The notes under the pieces were generated by a model. It was given only the letters and a program-made list of their open reading frames with translations, did not search any database and had not been told where the DNA came from. Below are positions 7,922-19,823 of a stretch of DNA of 64,000 nucleotides, piece after piece. Source of the stretch: Rhodococcus antarcticus (GTDB taxonomy: Bacteria; Actinomycetota; Actinomycetes; Mycobacteriales; Mycobacteriaceae); contig NZ_CP110615.1 in NCBI RefSeq assembly GCF_026153295.1, forward strand, positions 372,001 through 436,000, given 5' to 3'. The position numbers and the translations under genes were made by a program. Each line of letters opens with the position of its first letter. Positions within the stretch are counted from its first letter, which is position 1.

Positions 7922-8740
7922 GTGGCCCCCCAGGACCCCCCCGTGGACGCCGACGACCGGTCCACGACCGACCTGTCCACCGCCGGGCTCTCCACGACCG
8001 AGCTCGACGGGGCCGACCGCTCGGTGGCCCAGGAGCAGGACTTCCAGGCTCGGGGCGGCGTGGCGGCCGGGAGTGCGCGGCAGGGCATGTTCGGCGTCAC
8101 CGGTACCGGTGACACCAGCGGCTTCGGCGGGCTGCGGCTGCCCGCGTACGCCCCCGCGGCGGCGCAGCGCCCCTTCGGCGGCTGGTTCGACGAGCTCACC
8201 GACGACCTGCTGGCCGCGCTGGACGCCCGGGGCACCGCCCGCACCGCGCTGCAGCAGGTGGTGGTCGACCGCGGCGAGATCACCTACTACCTGCAGCCGG
8301 AGACGGTGCTCGACGTCTGCCGCGCCCTGCGCGACGACGAGGCGCTGCGCTTCGAGCTCTGCAGCTCGGTCTCGGCCGTCGACCACGGGCCCGACGTCCC
8401 GCAGCGGCTGCACGTCGTCTACCACCTGACGTCGATGACCTACCGCCGCCGCGTCCGCCTCGAGGTGGCCTTGGACGTGCCGGGCGACGGCGGCATGGAC
8501 CAGACGCCGCACGTGCCCAGCGTGGTCGCGGTGTACCCCACCGCGGACTGGCAGGAGCGCGAGACCTGGGACATGTTCGGGATCGTCTTCGACGGACACC
8601 CGGCGCTGACCCGGATCCTCATGCCCGACGACTGGGCCGGGCACCCGCAGCGCAAGGACTACCCGCTCGGCGGCATCCCCGTGGAGTACAAGGGCGGTGC
8701 GGAGATCCCGCCGCCGGACCAGCGGAGGGCGTACTCGTGA
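7922..8740 (+). CDS. nuoC: NADH-quinone oxidoreductase subunit C
   Basis: A 272-residue 30-kDa-type subunit of the hydrophilic arm. The family signature is near the C-terminus: [22 protein letters not shown], then [13 protein letters not shown] and HPQRKDYPL. The first 85 residues are acidic and Thr/Ser/Ala-rich, a variable region in actinobacterial homologues. The GTG start lies 3 bases after nuoB; the end overlaps nuoD by 4 bases. C and D are separate genes here, unlike the fused enterobacterial form. Confidence 0.95.
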   Translation: MAPQDPPVDADDRSTTDLSTAGLSTTELDGADRSVAQEQDFQARGGVAAGSARQGMFGVTGTGDTSGFGGLRLPAYAPAAAQRPFGGWFDELTDDLLAALDARGTARTALQQVVVDRGEITYYLQPETVLDVCRALRDDEALRFELCSSVSAVDHGPDVPQRLHVVYHLTSMTYRRRVRLEVALDVPGDGGMDQTPHVPSVVAVYPTADWQERETWDMFGIVFDGHPALTRILMPDDWAGHPQRKDYPLGGIPVEYKGGAEIPPPDQRRAYS

Positions 8741-10209
8741 GCACCACCGACCACGCTGGCGGCGCGGACCACGCCGGCACCACCGACGCTCGGCTGGCCA
8801 GCGACGGCACCACCGCGGACCCCTCCGAGCAGACCCACCCCGGTGCCGCGCGGTCCGCCGCCACGCCGCCGCGCGCAGCGACCCCGCCACGGCCGGCCAC
8901 CGAGCGCGCCACCACCGAGGGGCGGGTCTTCACCGTCACCGGCGGCGACTGGGACTCCCTGTCCGAGGCCATCGGTGACCCGGCCGACGACGAGCGCATC
9001 GTCATCAACATGGGACCGCAGCACCCCTCCACCCACGGCGTCCTGCGCCTGGTGCTGGAGCTGCAGGGCGAGACGGTGACCCAGGCGCGCTCGGTCATCG
9101 GCTACCTGCACACCGGCATCGAGAAGAACATGGAGTACCGCACCTGGACCCAGGGCGTGACCTTCGTGACCCGGATGGACTACCTCGGCCCGCTGTTCAA
9201 CGAGACGGCCTACTGCCTCGCGGTGGAGAAGCTGCTCGGCGTCACCGCACCACCCCGGGCGCAGCTGGTCCGGGTGCTGCTCATGGAGCTCAACCGCATC
9301 TCCTCGCACCTGGTCTACATGGCCACGGGCGGCATGGAGCTGGGCAGCTCGACGGCCATGACCTACGGCTTCCGCGAGCGGGAGACCGTGCTGCACCTGC
9401 TGGAACAGCTGACCGGCCTGCGGATGAACCACGCGTTCATCCGGCCGGGCGGGGTGGCGCAGGACCTGCCGGCCAACACCGAGGCGCTGCTGGTCGCGTT
9501 CATCGCGGAGATGAAGGCGAAGCTGCCCGAGTACGACACCCTGCTCACCGGTCAGCCGATCTGGCGCAACCGGCTGGAGGGCGTGGGCTACCTGCCGCTG
9601 GACGGCTGCCTGGCCCTCGGCGTCACCGGCCCGGTGCTGCGCTCGGCCGGGCTGGCCTGGGACCTGCGCAAGGTGGAGCCGTACTGCGGCTACGAGGACT
9701 TCGAGTTCGACGTCCCCACCGCCACCGAGGCCGACTGCCTGGCCCGCTACCTGCTGAGGGTGCAGGAGATGCACGAGAGCCTCGGCATCGTCGAGCAGTG
9801 CATCGACAAGCTGCGGGCCACGGCGGGGGAGCCGGTGATGGTGGCGGACAAGAGCATCGCCTGGCCCGCCCAGCTCAGCGTGGGCAGCGACGGCCTGGGC
9901 AACTCCCTGGAGCACGTGAAGAAGATCATGGGTCAGTCCATGGAGTCGCTCATCCACCACTTCAAGCTCGTCACGGAAGGTTTCCGTGTGCCCCCCGGTC
10001 AGGTGTACAGCTCCATCGAGTCCCCGCGTGGGGAGCTCGGTGTGCACCTGGTCTCCGACGGGGGCACCCGTCCGCTGCGCGCGCACGTCCGCGAGCCAAG
10101 CTTCGTCAACCTGCAGGCCATGCCGGCGATGAGCGAGGGCGGCCTGGTGGCCGACGTCATCGCCTCCATCGCCTCCATCGACCCCGTGATGGGAGGCGTC
10201 GACCGATGA
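8737..10209 (+). CDS. nuoD: NADH-quinone oxidoreductase subunit D
   Basis: A 490-residue 49-kDa-type subunit that forms the quinone pocket with Nuo[16 protein letters not shown] (about 89-103) carries the conserved quinone-site histidine, and [17 protein letters not shown] follows. The C-terminal block [15 protein letters not shown] is intact. The first 60 residues or so are Ala/Thr/Pro-rich and add about 50 residues compared with mycobacterial NuoD. An internal start is possible, but the GTG at 8737 overlaps the nuoC stop (GTGA), which fits the operon's pattern, so I kept it. Confidence 0.94.
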   Translation: MSTTDHAGGADHAGTTDARLASDGTTADPSEQTHPGAARSAATPPRAATPPRPATERATTEGRVFTVTGGDWDSLSEAIGDPADDERIVINMGPQHPSTHGVLRLVLELQGETVTQARSVIGYLHTGIEKNMEYRTWTQGVTFVTRMDYLGPLFNETAYCLAVEKLLGVTAPPRAQLVRVLLMELNRISSHLVYMATGGMELGSSTAMTYGFRERETVLHLLEQLTGLRMNHAFIRPGGVAQDLPANTEALLVAFIAEMKAKLPEYDTLLTGQPIWRNRLEGVGYLPLDGCLALGVTGPVLRSAGLAWDLRKVEPYCGYEDFEFDVPTATEADCLARYLLRVQEMHESLGIVEQCIDKLRATAGEPVMVADKSIAWPAQLSVGSDGLGNSLEHVKKIMGQSMESLIHHFKLVTEGFRVPPGQVYSSIESPRGELGVHLVSDGGTRPLRAHVREPSFVNLQAMPAMSEGGLVADVIASIASIDPVMGGVDR

Positions 10210-10973
10210 CCGACACCAGCACACCGACAAGCCCGGCCCTCGATCCCACTGCCTCCGCTCCGCTGTTCGACGCGACCACGGTGGCCGATGCCGCCGCGAT
10301 CGTCGCCCGCTACCCGGTGGCGCGATCAGCGCTGCTGCCCATGCTGCACCTGGTGCAGTCGGTGCAGGGTTGCGTCAGCCTGGCCGGCATCGCCTTCTGC
10401 GCGGACCAGCTCGACCTCACGACGGCAGAGGTCAGCGCGGTGGCGACGTTCTACACGATGTACAAGCGCACCCCGTGCGGGGAGCACCTCGTCAGCGTGT
10501 GCACCAACACCCTCTGCGCGGTGCTCGGTGGGGACGCGATCTACGCAGCGGTGCGGGCCGAGCTCGGCGAGCAGGACGCGCCCCTGGGCCACGAGCAGAC
10601 GGCGGGGGAGCCAGGGACCCCAGGCTCCCTCACCCTGGAGCACGCCGAGTGCCTGGCCGCGTGCGACCTGGCCCCGGTGCTCCAGGTCAACTACGAGTTC
10701 TACGACAACCAGACCCCCGAGGGTGCCGTGGCGCTCGTCCGGGCGCTGCGGGCCGGGGACCGCCCCGCCCCCACCCGGGGCGCGCCGCTGACCGACTTCC
10801 GCGACGCCTCCCGACAGCTGGCCGGCTTCTTCGACCGGCCCGGCGACGTCGCAGGCCCCTCGGCCAGCCCGGAGACCCTGCGCGGCAACACGATCGCCGC
10901 CGAGCACGGCTGGAGCGCCCCGTCGATGCCCCCCGAGCACGTCATCCCGCCCGTCCCGGAGAAGAAGCCATGA
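10206..10973 (+). CDS. nuoE: NADH-quinone oxidoreductase subunit E
   Basis: A 255-residue thioredoxin-like subunit that binds the 2Fe-2S cluster N1a. The four ligands are Cys99 and Cys104 (CTNTLC) and Cys149 and Cys153 (CLAACD). About 80 residues follow the cluster domain and contain a predicted flexible, Pro-rich tail not needed for cluster binding. ATGA overlaps link it to nuoD upstream and nuoF downstream. It forms the NADH-oxidising module with NuoF and NuoG. Confidence 0.95.
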   Translation: MTDTSTPTSPALDPTASAPLFDATTVADAAAIVARYPVARSALLPMLHLVQSVQGCVSLAGIAFCADQLDLTTAEVSAVATFYTMYKRTPCGEHLVSVCTNTLCAVLGGDAIYAAVRAELGEQDAPLGHEQTAGEPGTPGSLTLEHAECLAACDLAPVLQVNYEFYDNQTPEGAVALVRALRAGDRPAPTRGAPLTDFRDASRQLAGFFDRPGDVAGPSASPETLRGNTIAAEHGWSAPSMPPEHVIPPVPEKKP

Positions 10974-12322
10974 CCGACCCGATCACCCCCGTGCTCACCA
11001 AGCGCTGGCCGTCCCCGACGTCGTGGACGCTGGAGACCTACGAGGCGCTGGAGGGCTACTCCGCGCTGCGCACCGCGCTGACCGTGGAACCGGCCGCGCT
11101 CGTCGAGCTCGTCAAGGCATCCGGGCTTCGCGGCCGCGGCGGTGCGGGCTTCCCGACCGGGCTCAAGTGGAGCTTCATCCCGCAGGCGAAGCCCGGGGAC
11201 ACCTCCGGCCCGGGCCTCAAGCCGAAGTACCTGGTGGTCAACGCCGACGAGGGCGAGCCGGGGACCTGCAAGGACACCCCGCTCATGATGGCCGACCCGC
11301 ACTCGCTGATCGAGGGCTGCATCATCACCGCGTACGCCATCCGGGCGAGCTTCTGCGCGATCTACGTGCGCGGGGAGATCCTGCACTGCATCCGCCGGCT
11401 GAACCAGGCGGTCGCGGAGGCGAGGGCCGCCGGCTACCTCGGCACGAACATCCTCGGCTCGGGCTTCGACCTCGAGATCGTCGTGCACGCCGGGGCCGGG
11501 GCCTACATCTGCGGCGAGGAGACCGCGCTGCTGGACTCGCTGGAGGGACGCCGCGGCCAGCCCCGCCTGAAGCCCCCGTTCCCCGCGGTGAGCGGGCTCT
11601 ACGCCAGCCCCACGGTGGTGAACAACGTCGAGACCATCGCGAGCATCCCCTTCATCGTGAACGGGGGCAGCGACTGGTTCCGCACGATGGGCCGGGAGAA
11701 GTCCCCGGGCCCCAAGATCTTCAGCCTCTCCGGCCACGTGAAGCGACCCGGGCAGTACGAGGTGCCGATGGGGACCACCCTGCGCCAGCTCCTGGAGCTC
11801 GCCGGCGGCATGAAGGACGGTGTGCCGCTGAAGTTCTGGACGCCGGGCGGCAGCTCGACCCCGATGTTCACCACGGCGCACCTCGACGTGCCGCTGGACT
11901 TCGAGGGGGCCGTCGAGGCGGGTTCCATCCTCGGCACCACGGCCGTGCAGGTGTTCAACGAGACCGTGAGCGTGCCCTGGGCCGTGATGAAGTGGAGCGA
12001 GTTCTACAAGCACGAGAGCTGCGGCAAGTGCACCCCGTGCCGGGAGGGCACCTACTGGCTGACCCAGCTCCTGCAGCGCCTGGTCGGTGGGAACGGGCGT
12101 CCGGAGGACATCGAGACCATGCTCGACGTGTGCGACAACGTCTTCGGTCGCAGCTTCTGCGCCCTGGCCGACGGCGCCGTGAGCCCCATCGTCAGCGGCA
12201 TCCAGTACTTCCGCCAGGAGTTCCTGGACCTGTGCGCCGCACCGGCTGAGCTCGCACCGGCCGAGCCCGCACTGGCCGGGGCAGCGCCCGCCACCTCCGC
12301 ACTGGCCGGAGCAGCACGGTGA
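10970..12322 (+). CDS. nuoF: NADH-quinone oxidoreductase subunit F
   Basis: A 450-residue flavoprotein that takes the hydride from NADH onto FMN. Visible motifs are [16 protein letters not shown] (NADH/FMN-binding loop, about 45-60), [31 protein letters not shown] and the N3 4Fe-4S motif [11 protein letters not shown] with a later cysteine in [10 protein letters not shown]. The last 25 residues are Ala/Pro repeats of low complexity. Overlaps nuoE and nuoG by 4 bases each. Confidence 0.96.
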   Translation: MTDPITPVLTKRWPSPTSWTLETYEALEGYSALRTALTVEPAALVELVKASGLRGRGGAGFPTGLKWSFIPQAKPGDTSGPGLKPKYLVVNADEGEPGTCKDTPLMMADPHSLIEGCIITAYAIRASFCAIYVRGEILHCIRRLNQAVAEARAAGYLGTNILGSGFDLEIVVHAGAGAYICGEETALLDSLEGRRGQPRLKPPFPAVSGLYASPTVVNNVETIASIPFIVNGGSDWFRTMGREKSPGPKIFSLSGHVKRPGQYEVPMGTTLRQLLELAGGMKDGVPLKFWTPGGSSTPMFTTAHLDVPLDFEGAVEAGSILGTTAVQVFNETVSVPWAVMKWSEFYKHESCGKCTPCREGTYWLTQLLQRLVGGNGRPEDIETMLDVCDNVFGRSFCALADGAVSPIVSGIQYFRQEFLDLCAAPAELAPAEPALAGAAPATSALAGAAR

Positions 12323-14736
12323 CGGCCGTCGCGGAGACCCCGGCGGACAGCACCCCGGTGCCCGAGGGGCACGTGCGCCTCGTCATCGACGGCACCACGG
12401 TGGACGCCCCGAAGGGCGAGCTGATCATCCGCACCTGCGAGCGGATCGGCATCATCATCCCGCGCTTCTGCGACCACCCTCTGCTCGACCCGGCCGGTGC
12501 CTGCCGCCAGTGCCTGGTGGAGGTGGAGATGGGCGGTCGGCCGATGCCCAAGCCGCAGGCCAGCTGCACCATCACCGTCGCCGACGGCATGGTCGTCAAG
12601 ACCCAGCACTCCTCGCCGGTGGCCGCCAAGGCGCAGGCGGGGATGATGGAGCTGCTGCTCATCAACCACCCGCTGGACTGCCCGGTCTGCGACAAGGGCG
12701 GCGAGTGCCCGCTGCAGAACCAGTCGATGACCTCGGGCCGTGCGGACAGCCGCTTCACCGAGGCCAAGCGGGCCTTCCCCAAGCCGCTGCCCATCTCCAC
12801 CCAGGTGCTGCTGGACCGCGAGCGCTGCGTGCTGTGCCAGCGCTGCACCCGCTTCTCCTCCCAGATCGCCGGTGACGAGTTCATCGAGCTGCTGGAGCGG
12901 GGCTCGAACCAGCAGGTGGGGGTGGCCGCCGACCAGCCCTTCCAGAGCTACTTCTCCGGCAACACCATCCAGATCTGTCCGGTGGGGGCGCTGACCAGCG
13001 CCGCGTACCGATTCCGGTCGCGACCCTTCGACCTCATGTCCACCCCCGGGGTGTGCGAGCACTGCGCCTCCGGCTGTGCCCAGCGCACGGACTGGCGCCG
13101 CGGCACGGTGCAGCGCCGCCTCGCCGCGCCCGACCCCGAGGTGAACGAGGAGTGGAGCTGCGACAAGGGCCGCTTCGCCTTCGGCTACCTCACCGACGAC
13201 GCCCGCATCACCCGTCCGCAGGTGCGCGGGGCCGACGGGGCGCTGCACGAGGCCAGCTGGACCGACGCCCTCCGGGCCGCGGCCGACGGGCTGCTCGCCG
13301 CGCGGGGGGCCGGGGTCGGTGTGCTGCCGGGAGGCCGGCTCACCCTCGAGGACGCCTACGCGTGGTCCGCCTTCGCCCGGGTCGCGCTGCACACCAACGA
13401 CATCGACGCCCGGGCGCGGGTGCACTCGGCCGAGGAGCTCGAGTTCCTCGCCGCCCACGTCGTCGGCACGTCCCCGGAGACCGGCGGCGTCACGTACGCC
13501 GAGCTGGAGACCGCGCCCACGGTGGTCTGCGTCGGGTTCGAGCCGGAGGAGGAGTCGCCGATCGTCTTCCTGCGGCTGCGCAAGGCCGCGCGCGCCGGCA
13601 CCAGGGTGCTCCACGTCGCCGCCTGGGCCAGCCCTGCGGTGGTGAAGACCGGTGGACACCTGGTTCCCGCCGTCCCCGGGGCCGAGGTCGCCGCGCTGTC
13701 GGTGCTCGACCTGCCCGCGGGCACCGTCGTCCTCGTGGGGGAGCGCGCTGCCGCGGTGCCCGGACTGCTCTCGGCGGTGTCCGCGCTGGGGGCTCGGGTC
13801 GCGTGGATCCCGCGGCGGGCGGGTGAGCGCGGGGCCGTCGAGGCCGGCGCCCTGCCGACCCTGCTGCCCGGGGGCCGCGCCGTCGCCGACGCCGGGGCGC
13901 GCACCGCGCTCGAGGCCGCCTGGCGGCTGGAGCCCGGCACGCTGCCCGGCACCCCCGGTCGCAGCACCGACGAGATCCTCGCCGCAGCGCTCTCGGGCGA
14001 GCTCGGCGGGCTCGTGGTGGGCGGGGTGGAGCTGGACGACCTGCCGGACCCCGGCCTCGCCCGGCGGGCGGTGGCTGCGGCTGGGTTCGTGGTCAGCCTG
14101 GAGCTGCGGCGCTCGGAGGTCACCGCGCTGGCCGACGTCGTGCTCCCCGTCGCGCCGGACGCCAACCGCGACGGCAGCTACCTCGACTGGGAGGGCCGAC
14201 CGCGGCCTTTCCGCACCACCCTCGACGGGTCCGGGGCGCTGCCCGACTGCCGGGTCCTGGACACCCTGGCCGTGGAGATGGACACGGACCTGTTCACCCA
14301 GACCCCCGCCGCAGCCGGTGGCGAGCTGCGTCGGCTCGGGGTGGCGGTCACCGCCACGGCCGCACCGACCACCACCGCCGCGACGGTGCGCACGCCCGGC
14401 TCCGGGCAGGCCGTCCTGGCCACCTGGCGGCTGTTGCTCGACGACGGTGCCCTGCAGTCCGGCGAGCCCGCGCTGGCGGGCACCCGCCGGGCCGCAGTGG
14501 CGCGCACCTCCGCGAGGACCGCGGCCCGGCTCGGGCTCGTCGACGGCGAGCTGCTGGCGGTGGCCAGCGAGCACGGCGGCACCACGCTGCCGCTGGAGGT
14601 CGCCGACGTGGTCGACGACGTCGTCTGGGTGCCCACCGGGTCCGCCACCACCGGGGTCCTGGGCGTGGGGCACGGCAGCCTCGTCACCGTGACCGGTGGG
14701 CGCAGGTCCAGCACCGTCACGGGAGGCTCTCGATGA
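12319..14736 (+). CDS. nuoG: NADH-quinone oxidoreductase subunit G
   Basis: An 805-residue iron-sulfur subunit. The N-terminal 2Fe-2S ferredoxin domain has [15 protein letters not shown]. The His-Cys 4Fe-4S region and [13 protein letters not shown] follow, then [10 protein letters not shown]. An additional CEHCASGC...C set (about residues 250-285) matches cluster N7, present in some bacterial complexes. The C-terminal molybdopterin-oxidoreductase-like domain is degenerate and Ala/Gly-rich, as is common in actinobacterial NuoG; it keeps the fold but not a molybdenum site. GTG start overlaps the nuoF stop. Confidence 0.94.
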   Translation: MTAVAETPADSTPVPEGHVRLVIDGTTVDAPKGELIIRTCERIGIIIPRFCDHPLLDPAGACRQCLVEVEMGGRPMPKPQASCTITVADGMVVKTQHSSPVAAKAQAGMMELLLINHPLDCPVCDKGGECPLQNQSMTSGRADSRFTEAKRAFPKPLPISTQVLLDRERCVLCQRCTRFSSQIAGDEFIELLERGSNQQVGVAADQPFQSYFSGNTIQICPVGALTSAAYRFRSRPFDLMSTPGVCEHCASGCAQRTDWRRGTVQRRLAAPDPEVNEEWSCDKGRFAFGYLTDDARITRPQVRGADGALHEASWTDALRAAADGLLAARGAGVGVLPGGRLTLEDAYAWSAFARVALHTNDIDARARVHSAEELEFLAAHVVGTSPETGGVTYAELETAPTVVCVGFEPEEESPIVFLRLRKAARAGTRVLHVAAWASPAVVKTGGHLVPAVPGAEVAALSVLDLPAGTVVLVGERAAAVPGLLSAVSALGARVAWIPRRAGERGAVEAGALPTLLPGGRAVADAGARTALEAAWRLEPGTLPGTPGRSTDEILAAALSGELGGLVVGGVELDDLPDPGLARRAVAAAGFVVSLELRRSEVTALADVVLPVAPDANRDGSYLDWEGRPRPFRTTLDGSGALPDCRVLDTLAVEMDTDLFTQTPAAAGGELRRLGVAVTATAAPTTTAATVRTPGSGQAVLATWRLLLDDGALQSGEPALAGTRRAAVARTSARTAARLGLVDGELLAVASEHGGTTLPLEVADVVDDVVWVPTGSATTGVLGVGHGSLVTVTGGRRSSTVTGGSR

Positions 14737-16112
14737 CCACCACCGGCACCACCTCGGTCCTCGCCCAGCGCACCGGCGACGGCACCGGGCCGGGCGCGGC
14801 CCTGCTCGCGGACGACCCCCTGTGGCTGATCCTGCTCAAGGTCGTCGGCATCTTCGTGTTCCTGCTCGTCATGACGCTGCTGCTGATCTGGTGGGAGCGC
14901 CGCCTCATCGGTCGCATGCAGAACCGCTACGGCCCCAACCGCACCGGGAAGTTCGGCCTGCTGCAGTCGCTGGCCGACGGCCTGAAGCTCGCGTTCAAGG
15001 AGGACATCCGGCCCGTCCTCGCGGACAAGTGGGTCTACTTCCTGGCACCGGTCATCGCGACGATCCCGGCGTTCGTCGCGTTCTCGGTCATCCCGCTCGG
15101 CGGGCAGGTCTCGATCTTCGGCGAGCAGACGCTGCTGCAGGTCACCGACCTGCCGGTGGGGGTGCTCGTGGTGCTCGCCGCCTCCTCGATCGGGGTCTAC
15201 GGCATCGTCCTGGCCGGCTGGTCCTCCGGCTCGCCGTACCCGTTGCTCGGGGCGCTGCGCTCGGCCGCCCAGGTCATCTCCTACGAGATCGCCATGGGAC
15301 TGTCCATCGTCGCGGTGGTGCTCTACACCGGCTCGTTGTCCACCACGGCCATCGTCGACGCGCAGTCCGGGCGGTGGTTCGTCGTCATCCTGCTCGGCAG
15401 CTTCGTGGTCTACGTCGTGGCCATGGTGGGGGAGACCAACCGTGCGCCCTTCGACCTCGCGGAGGCCGAGAGCGAGCTCGTGGGTGGCTTCCACACGGAG
15501 TACTCCTCGCTCAAGTTCGCGCTGTTCTTCCTCTCCGAGTACATCAACATGGTCACCGTCTCCGGACTGGCCACGACGATGTTCCTCGGCGGCTGGCGCG
15601 CGCCGTTCCCCATCAGCGCGATCGGCGGCGGGTACTTCAACACCGGCTGGTGGCCGCTGCTGTGGTTCGTCGTGAAGACGCTGGGCTTCCTGTTCTTTTT
15701 CATCTGGCTGCGCGGTGCCCTGCCCCGCTTCCGCTACGACCAGTTCATGAAGCTGGGCTGGAAGGTGCTCGTGCCCTTCAGCCTGGTGTGGATCCTGGCC
15801 GTGTCCGCGGTGCGAGCCCTGCAGCGCAGCAACGGCGTCTCCGCGCAGGACGTCCTGATCATCGGGGGCGTGGTGCTCGTGATCCTGCTGGCCGTGGCGT
15901 TCCTGGTGCCGGACCGCTCGGTGGCCGAGGACACCGACGAGGTGCAGCTCGCGGGGAGCTTCCCGGTCCCGCCGCTCGACCTCGTGGTGCCGCCCCGCCC
16001 TGCGCGTGCCACCACCCCACCCCCCGCGGTCGAGGGCCGCGGTGGGCGCCCGAAGGAAGTGCGCGCCGGCGCCACCACCCTGACCAGGAAGGACCGTCAT
16101 GGGTCTGCTTGA
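14733..16112 (+). CDS. nuoH: NADH-quinone oxidoreductase subunit H
   Basis: A 459-residue membrane subunit that links the quinone pocket to the proton-pumping arm. It has about eight transmembrane helices. Conserved blocks include [18 protein letters not shown] and [20 protein letters not shown], the loop [25 protein letters not shown] that lines the quinone chamber, and [19 protein letters not shown]. The last 70 residues form a hydrophilic, Pro-rich tail. Its 3' end overlaps the nuoI start by 14 bases. Confidence 0.96.
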   Translation: MTTTGTTSVLAQRTGDGTGPGAALLADDPLWLILLKVVGIFVFLLVMTLLLIWWERRLIGRMQNRYGPNRTGKFGLLQSLADGLKLAFKEDIRPVLADKWVYFLAPVIATIPAFVAFSVIPLGGQVSIFGEQTLLQVTDLPVGVLVVLAASSIGVYGIVLAGWSSGSPYPLLGALRSAAQVISYEIAMGLSIVAVVLYTGSLSTTAIVDAQSGRWFVVILLGSFVVYVVAMVGETNRAPFDLAEAESELVGGFHTEYSSLKFALFFLSEYINMVTVSGLATTMFLGGWRAPFPISAIGGGYFNTGWWPLLWFVVKTLGFLFFFIWLRGALPRFRYDQFMKLGWKVLVPFSLVWILAVSAVRALQRSNGVSAQDVLIIGGVVLVILLAVAFLVPDRSVAEDTDEVQLAGSFPVPPLDLVVPPRPARATTPPPAVEGRGGRPKEVRAGATTLTRKDRHGSA

Positions 16113-16659
16113 CCCGGTGAAGGGCTTCGGCCTCACCTTCGCGACCATGTTCACCAAGGCCGCCACCGAGCAGTACCCCGAGGAGGTGAAGGTGGCGGCC
16201 CCCCGCTTCCACGGACGCCACCAGCTCAACCGGCACCCGGACGGCCTGGAGAAGTGCGTGGGCTGCGAGCTGTGCGCCTGGGCGTGCCCGGCGGACGCGA
16301 TCTTCGTCGAGGGCGGGGACAACACGGAGGAGGCCCGGTACTCCCCGGGCGAGCGGTACGGCAAGGACTACCAGATCAACTACCTGCGCTGCATCGGCTG
16401 CGGGCTCTGCGTGGAGGCCTGCCCGACGCGCTCGCTCACCATGACCGGTGTGTACGAGGTGGCCGACAACAACCGGCAGTCGCTGATCTACACCAAGGAG
16501 GACCTGCTCGCCCCGCTGCTGGCGGGCATGGAGCAGCCGCCGCACCCGCTGCGCCTGGGCGACAGCTCGGACGACTACTACGTGCGCGGTCCCGAGCTGG
16601 CCCGGGAGCCCGCCGAGGGTGAGCCCACGGTGCGCGGACCCGGGACGGGTGTCGCGTGA
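16099..16659 (+). CDS. nuoI: NADH-quinone oxidoreductase subunit I
   Basis: A 186-residue ferredoxin-like subunit with two 4Fe-4S motifs, [12 protein letters not shown] and [12 protein letters not shown], binding clusters N6a and N6b that pass electrons to NuoB. The N-terminal helix [18 protein letters not shown] contacts NuoH in the family. The start ATG lies inside the end of nuoH (GGAAGGACCGTC upstream is a good ribosome site). GTGA overlap with nuoJ. Confidence 0.96.
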   Translation: MGLLDPVKGFGLTFATMFTKAATEQYPEEVKVAAPRFHGRHQLNRHPDGLEKCVGCELCAWACPADAIFVEGGDNTEEARYSPGERYGKDYQINYLRCIGCGLCVEACPTRSLTMTGVYEVADNNRQSLIYTKEDLLAPLLAGMEQPPHPLRLGDSSDDYYVRGPELAREPAEGEPTVRGPGTGVA

Positions 16660-17537
16660 GCACCGCCCTGGTGCTCGCGCAGTCGGTCTCCGCGAGCCTG
16701 GCCCGGGCGGGCACCGACAGCGGTCCCGTCAGCACCGGCGAGGAGGTCACCTTCTGGATCCTCGGGCCGGTCGCGCTGGCCGGGGCCCTGGCCCTGGTGC
16801 TCGCGCGCAACGCGGTGCACTCGGCGCTGTTCCTCGTGGTGACCATGCTCAGCCTCGGCGTGCTCTACATGGTCCAGCAGGCCCCGTTCCTCGGGTTCGT
16901 GCAGATCATCGTCTACACCGGCGCGATCATGATGCTGTTCCTGTTCGTGCTGATGCTGGTGGGCCGGGACTCCTCGGACTCCGTGGTGGAGGTGCTGCGC
17001 GGGCAGCGACTGGCCGGCACGGTGCTGGGCCTGGGCTTCGCGGGGCTCGTGGTGGGCGCGCTCGCCCGTGCGCTCACCGACGTGCCGCCGGCCGGGCTCG
17101 CCCCGGTCAACGACACCGGCGGCGGCAACGTCGCCCAGATCGGTGCGCTGCTGTTCACCCAGTACCTGTTCTCGTTCGAGCTGACCTCGGCCCTGCTCAT
17201 CGTGGCCGCGCTCGGCGCGATGGTGCTGGCGTTCACCGGCTCCGACGGCGCGGGCAAGGCCACCCAGCGCGAGCGGGTCGTCGCCCGCCTGCAGGGCGAG
17301 CGCATCTCGCCGCTGCCCGGCCCGGGCGTGTTCGCCACGGCCAGCTCGGTGGCCACCCCCGCCCTGCTGCCCGACGGGTCCGTGGCCCCGGACTCGCTGT
17401 CGGTGCTGCTGGACTCCGTCACCGCCGACCGGCTCTCCGGCGACCTCGCCCCCGTCCGCGGCGGTGAGGACCGGTCGAGCGCCCGCTCCCTGGCCCCGGC
17501 CGAGTCGATCGCGGCCCCCGGGGAGGACGGCGCGTGA
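16656..17537 (+). CDS. nuoJ: NADH-quinone oxidoreductase subunit J
   Basis: A 293-residue membrane subunit with five transmembrane helices. The conserved helix-3 segment [17 protein letters not shown], with the pi-bulge region of the family, is visible at about 87-103. A hydrophilic tail of about 90 residues follows the last helix; tails of this kind are typical of actinobacterial NuoJ. GTG start, GTGA overlap with nuoK. Confidence 0.95.
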   Translation: MSTALVLAQSVSASLARAGTDSGPVSTGEEVTFWILGPVALAGALALVLARNAVHSALFLVVTMLSLGVLYMVQQAPFLGFVQIIVYTGAIMMLFLFVLMLVGRDSSDSVVEVLRGQRLAGTVLGLGFAGLVVGALARALTDVPPAGLAPVNDTGGGNVAQIGALLFTQYLFSFELTSALLIVAALGAMVLAFTGSDGAGKATQRERVVARLQGERISPLPGPGVFATASSVATPALLPDGSVAPDSLSVLLDSVTADRLSGDLAPVRGGEDRSSARSLAPAESIAAPGEDGA

Positions 17538-17833
17538 CCCCCACCTACTACCTGCTGCTGTCGGCGCTGCTGTTCTCGATCGGGGCCGTGGGGGTCCTGG
17601 TGCGGCGCAACGCCGTCGTCGTGTTCATGTGCGTCGAGCTCATGCTCAACGCCGTCAACCTGACGCTCGTCACCTTCGCGCGGATCAACGGTGACCTGCA
17701 GGGCCAGCTCATGGCCTTCTTCGTCATGGTCGTGGCGGCGGCCGAGGTGGTCGTCGGCCTGGCCATCATCATGGCGATCTTCCGCACCCGCCGGTCGGCC
17801 TCGGTCGACGACGCAAACCTGCTGAAGTACTGA
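17534..17833 (+). CDS. nuoK: NADH-quinone oxidoreductase subunit K
   Basis: A 99-residue, three-helix membrane subunit of standard size. The conserved glutamate of helix 2 is in [13 protein letters not shown] (about residue 36) and the second one is in [17 protein letters not shown] (about residue 71); both are part of the proton path. The start overlaps the nuoJ stop, and nuoL follows after 10 bases. Confidence 0.96.
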   Translation: MTPTYYLLLSALLFSIGAVGVLVRRNAVVVFMCVELMLNAVNLTLVTFARINGDLQGQLMAFFVMVVAAAEVVVGLAIIMAIFRTRRSASVDDANLLKY

Positions 17834-17843
17834 GGACAAGGGG

Positions 17844-19823
17844 ATGGACGTGCTTGCGCTGGCCGGGGGACCGACGATGGCGGTGACCGCGAGCGGCGGG
17901 CTGGTGGGATCGGCGTGGCTGCTGGTCGCGCTGCCCGCCCTCGGCACCGCCGTGCTCCTGCTGGGGGGCCGGCGCACCGACCGCTGGGGCCACTGGCTGG
18001 GCACCGCGACGGTGGCGGCTGCCTTCGTCTACGGGCTGCTGCTGTTCTCCGACGTCCGCTCCCTGGCGCCGGAGGAACGGGTCCGCGACGTCCGGATGTT
18101 CTCGTGGATGGACGTCGCCAGCTTCCGCCTCGACCTCGGCATGCGGATCGACCCGCTGTCGCTGACCTTCGTCCTGCTGATCACCGGGGTCGGCCTGCTC
18201 ATCCACGTGTACTCGGTGGGCTACATGAGCCACGACGGCGCACGCCGGAAGTTCTTCGCCTACCTCAACCTCTTCGTCGCGGCCATGCTCGTGCTCGTCC
18301 TGGGCGACGGCTTCGCGAGCCTCTACCTGGGCTGGGAGGGCGTGGGGCTGGCCTCGTACCTGCTCATCGGGTTCTGGCAGGACAGGCCGGCGGCGGCCAC
18401 CGCGGCCAAGAAGGCCTTCCTGATGAACCGGGTGGGTGACGTCGGGCTGCTGCTGGCGACCTTCCTGCTGTGGACCAAGCTCGGCACCATCAGCTACGCC
18501 GGGGTGTTCGCCGGAATCGGGGACCTCGCGGCCACCGAGCCAGGCACGGTCACCGCCATCACCCTGCTGCTCCTTCTCGGCGCGGCCGGGAAGTCCGGCC
18601 AGTTCCCGCTGCAGGCCTGGCTGCCGGACGCGATGGAGGGCCCCACCCCGGTCTCGGCGCTGATCCACGCCGCCACCATGGTCACCGCCGGGGTGTACCT
18701 CATCGCCCGCAGCAACCCCATCTACGAGCTCAGCCCCGACGGACGGCTCGTCGTGGTCGTCATCGGGTCGATCACCCTGCTCCTGGGCAGCGTGATCGGC
18801 TGCGCCTACGACGACATCAAGAAGGTGCTGGCCTACTCCACGGTGAGCCAGATCGGCTACATGGTGCTCGCCGCCGGGCTCGGACCCGCGGGCTACGCCC
18901 TGGCCATCGCGCACCTGCTGGCGCACGGGTTCTTCAAGGCCGGGCTGTTCCTCGGGGCCGGGTCGGTGATGCACGGCATGGCCGACGAGACCGACATGCG
19001 GCGCTTCGGGGGGCTGTGGCGGCTCATGCCCGTCACGTTCGCGACCTTCGGGCTCGGCTACCTGGCCATCATCGGGTTCCCGTTCCTGTCCGGCTACTTC
19101 ACCAAGGACGCCATCATCGAGGCCGCCTTCTCCCAGGACGGCTGGCGCGGCTGGGTCTTCGGCGGCGCAGCGCTGCTCGCGGCCGGGCTCACCGCCTTCT
19201 ACATGACCCGGCTGATGGCCATGACCTTCTTCGGTCCGCGCCGCTGGGAGGACCTGCGCACCGCCGACGGGCAGGCCTACCACCCGCACGAGAGCCCCGT
19301 GAGCATGACCGCACCCATGGTCGTGCTGGCCGTGGGCTCGGTGGCGGCAGGCTTCCTGCTGACCCACGGCGAGCGCCTCGCCGGGTGGCTGAGCCCCTCG
19401 CTGGGGGAGCTGGTGGAGACCCACGCGCTCTCCCCGGTGCCGATCGGCGTGGTGGCGGCCGCGACCCTGGTGGTCTCGGCGCTCGGAGTGGTCGCGGCCT
19501 GGCTGCTGGTGGGTCGTCGAGAGGTCCCGGTCGAGCGCCCGCAGCGGGTCTCGGTCCTGGTGGGAGCCGCGCGGGCCGACCTCTACGCGAACGCCGTGAA
19601 CGAGACGCTCATCGCCCGGCCCGGCACCTGGCTGGCGCGGGCGCTGGTGTTCGTGGACAACCGCGGGGTGGACGGTCTCGTGACCGGCTCCGCCGCCGCG
19701 CTGGGAGGCAGCTCGTCGAGGCTGCGCCGGCTGCAGACGGGCTTCGTCCGCAGCTACGCCCTGGGGATGCTGGGAGGGACCGTCGTCGTGGTGGCCGCAC
19801 TGCTGCTGGTGGGTACCGCGTGA
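17844..19823 (+). CDS. nuoL: NADH-quinone oxidoreductase subunit L
   Basis: A 659-residue antiporter-like proton-pumping subunit. It has the conserved [16 protein letters not shown] helix with its glutamate, [31 protein letters not shown] with the pumping lysine, and [21 protein letters not shown]. The long C-terminal lateral helix of NuoL follows the antiporter core. The ATG at 17844 is preceded by GACAAGGGG. GTGA overlap with nuoM. Confidence 0.96.
   Translation: MDVLALAGGPTMAVTASGGLVGSAWLLVALPALGTAVLLLGGRRTDRWGHWLGTATVAAAFVYGLLLFSDVRSLAPEERVRDVRMFSWMDVASFRLDLGMRIDPLSLTFVLLITGVGLLIHVYSVGYMSHDGARRKFFAYLNLFVAAMLVLVLGDGFASLYLGWEGVGLASYLLIGFWQDRPAAATAAKKAFLMNRVGDVGLLLATFLLWTKLGTISYAGVFAGIGDLAATEPGTVTAITLLLLLGAAGKSGQFPLQAWLPDAMEGPTPVSALIHAATMVTAGVYLIARSNPIYELSPDGRLVVVVIGSITLLLGSVIGCAYDDIKKVLAYSTVSQIGYMVLAAGLGPAGYALAIAHLLAHGFFKAGLFLGAGSVMHGMADETDMRRFGGLWRLMPVTFATFGLGYLAIIGFPFLSGYFTKDAIIEAAFSQDGWRGWVFGGAALLAAGLTAFYMTRLMAMTFFGPRRWEDLRTADGQAYHPHESPVSMTAPMVVLAVGSVAAGFLLTHGERLAGWLSPSLGELVETHALSPVPIGVVAAATLVVSALGVVAAWLLVGRREVPVERPQRVSVLVGAARADLYANAVNETLIARPGTWLARALVFVDNRGVDGLVTGSAAALGGSSSRLRRLQTGFVRSYALGMLGGTVVVVAALLLVGTA

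Noticed and set aside
5912-8890. Very long minus-strand open frame (over 900 residues) across the reductase and nuoA-D
   Set aside because: It runs antisense or in the wrong frame through recognisable genes, is extremely Arg/Gly/His-rich, and has no domain. This is a high-GC shadow.
12052-14673. Long minus-strand open frame across nuoG
   Set aside because: Shadow of nuoG on the other strand; composition is Gly/His/Arg-rich and no motif is present.
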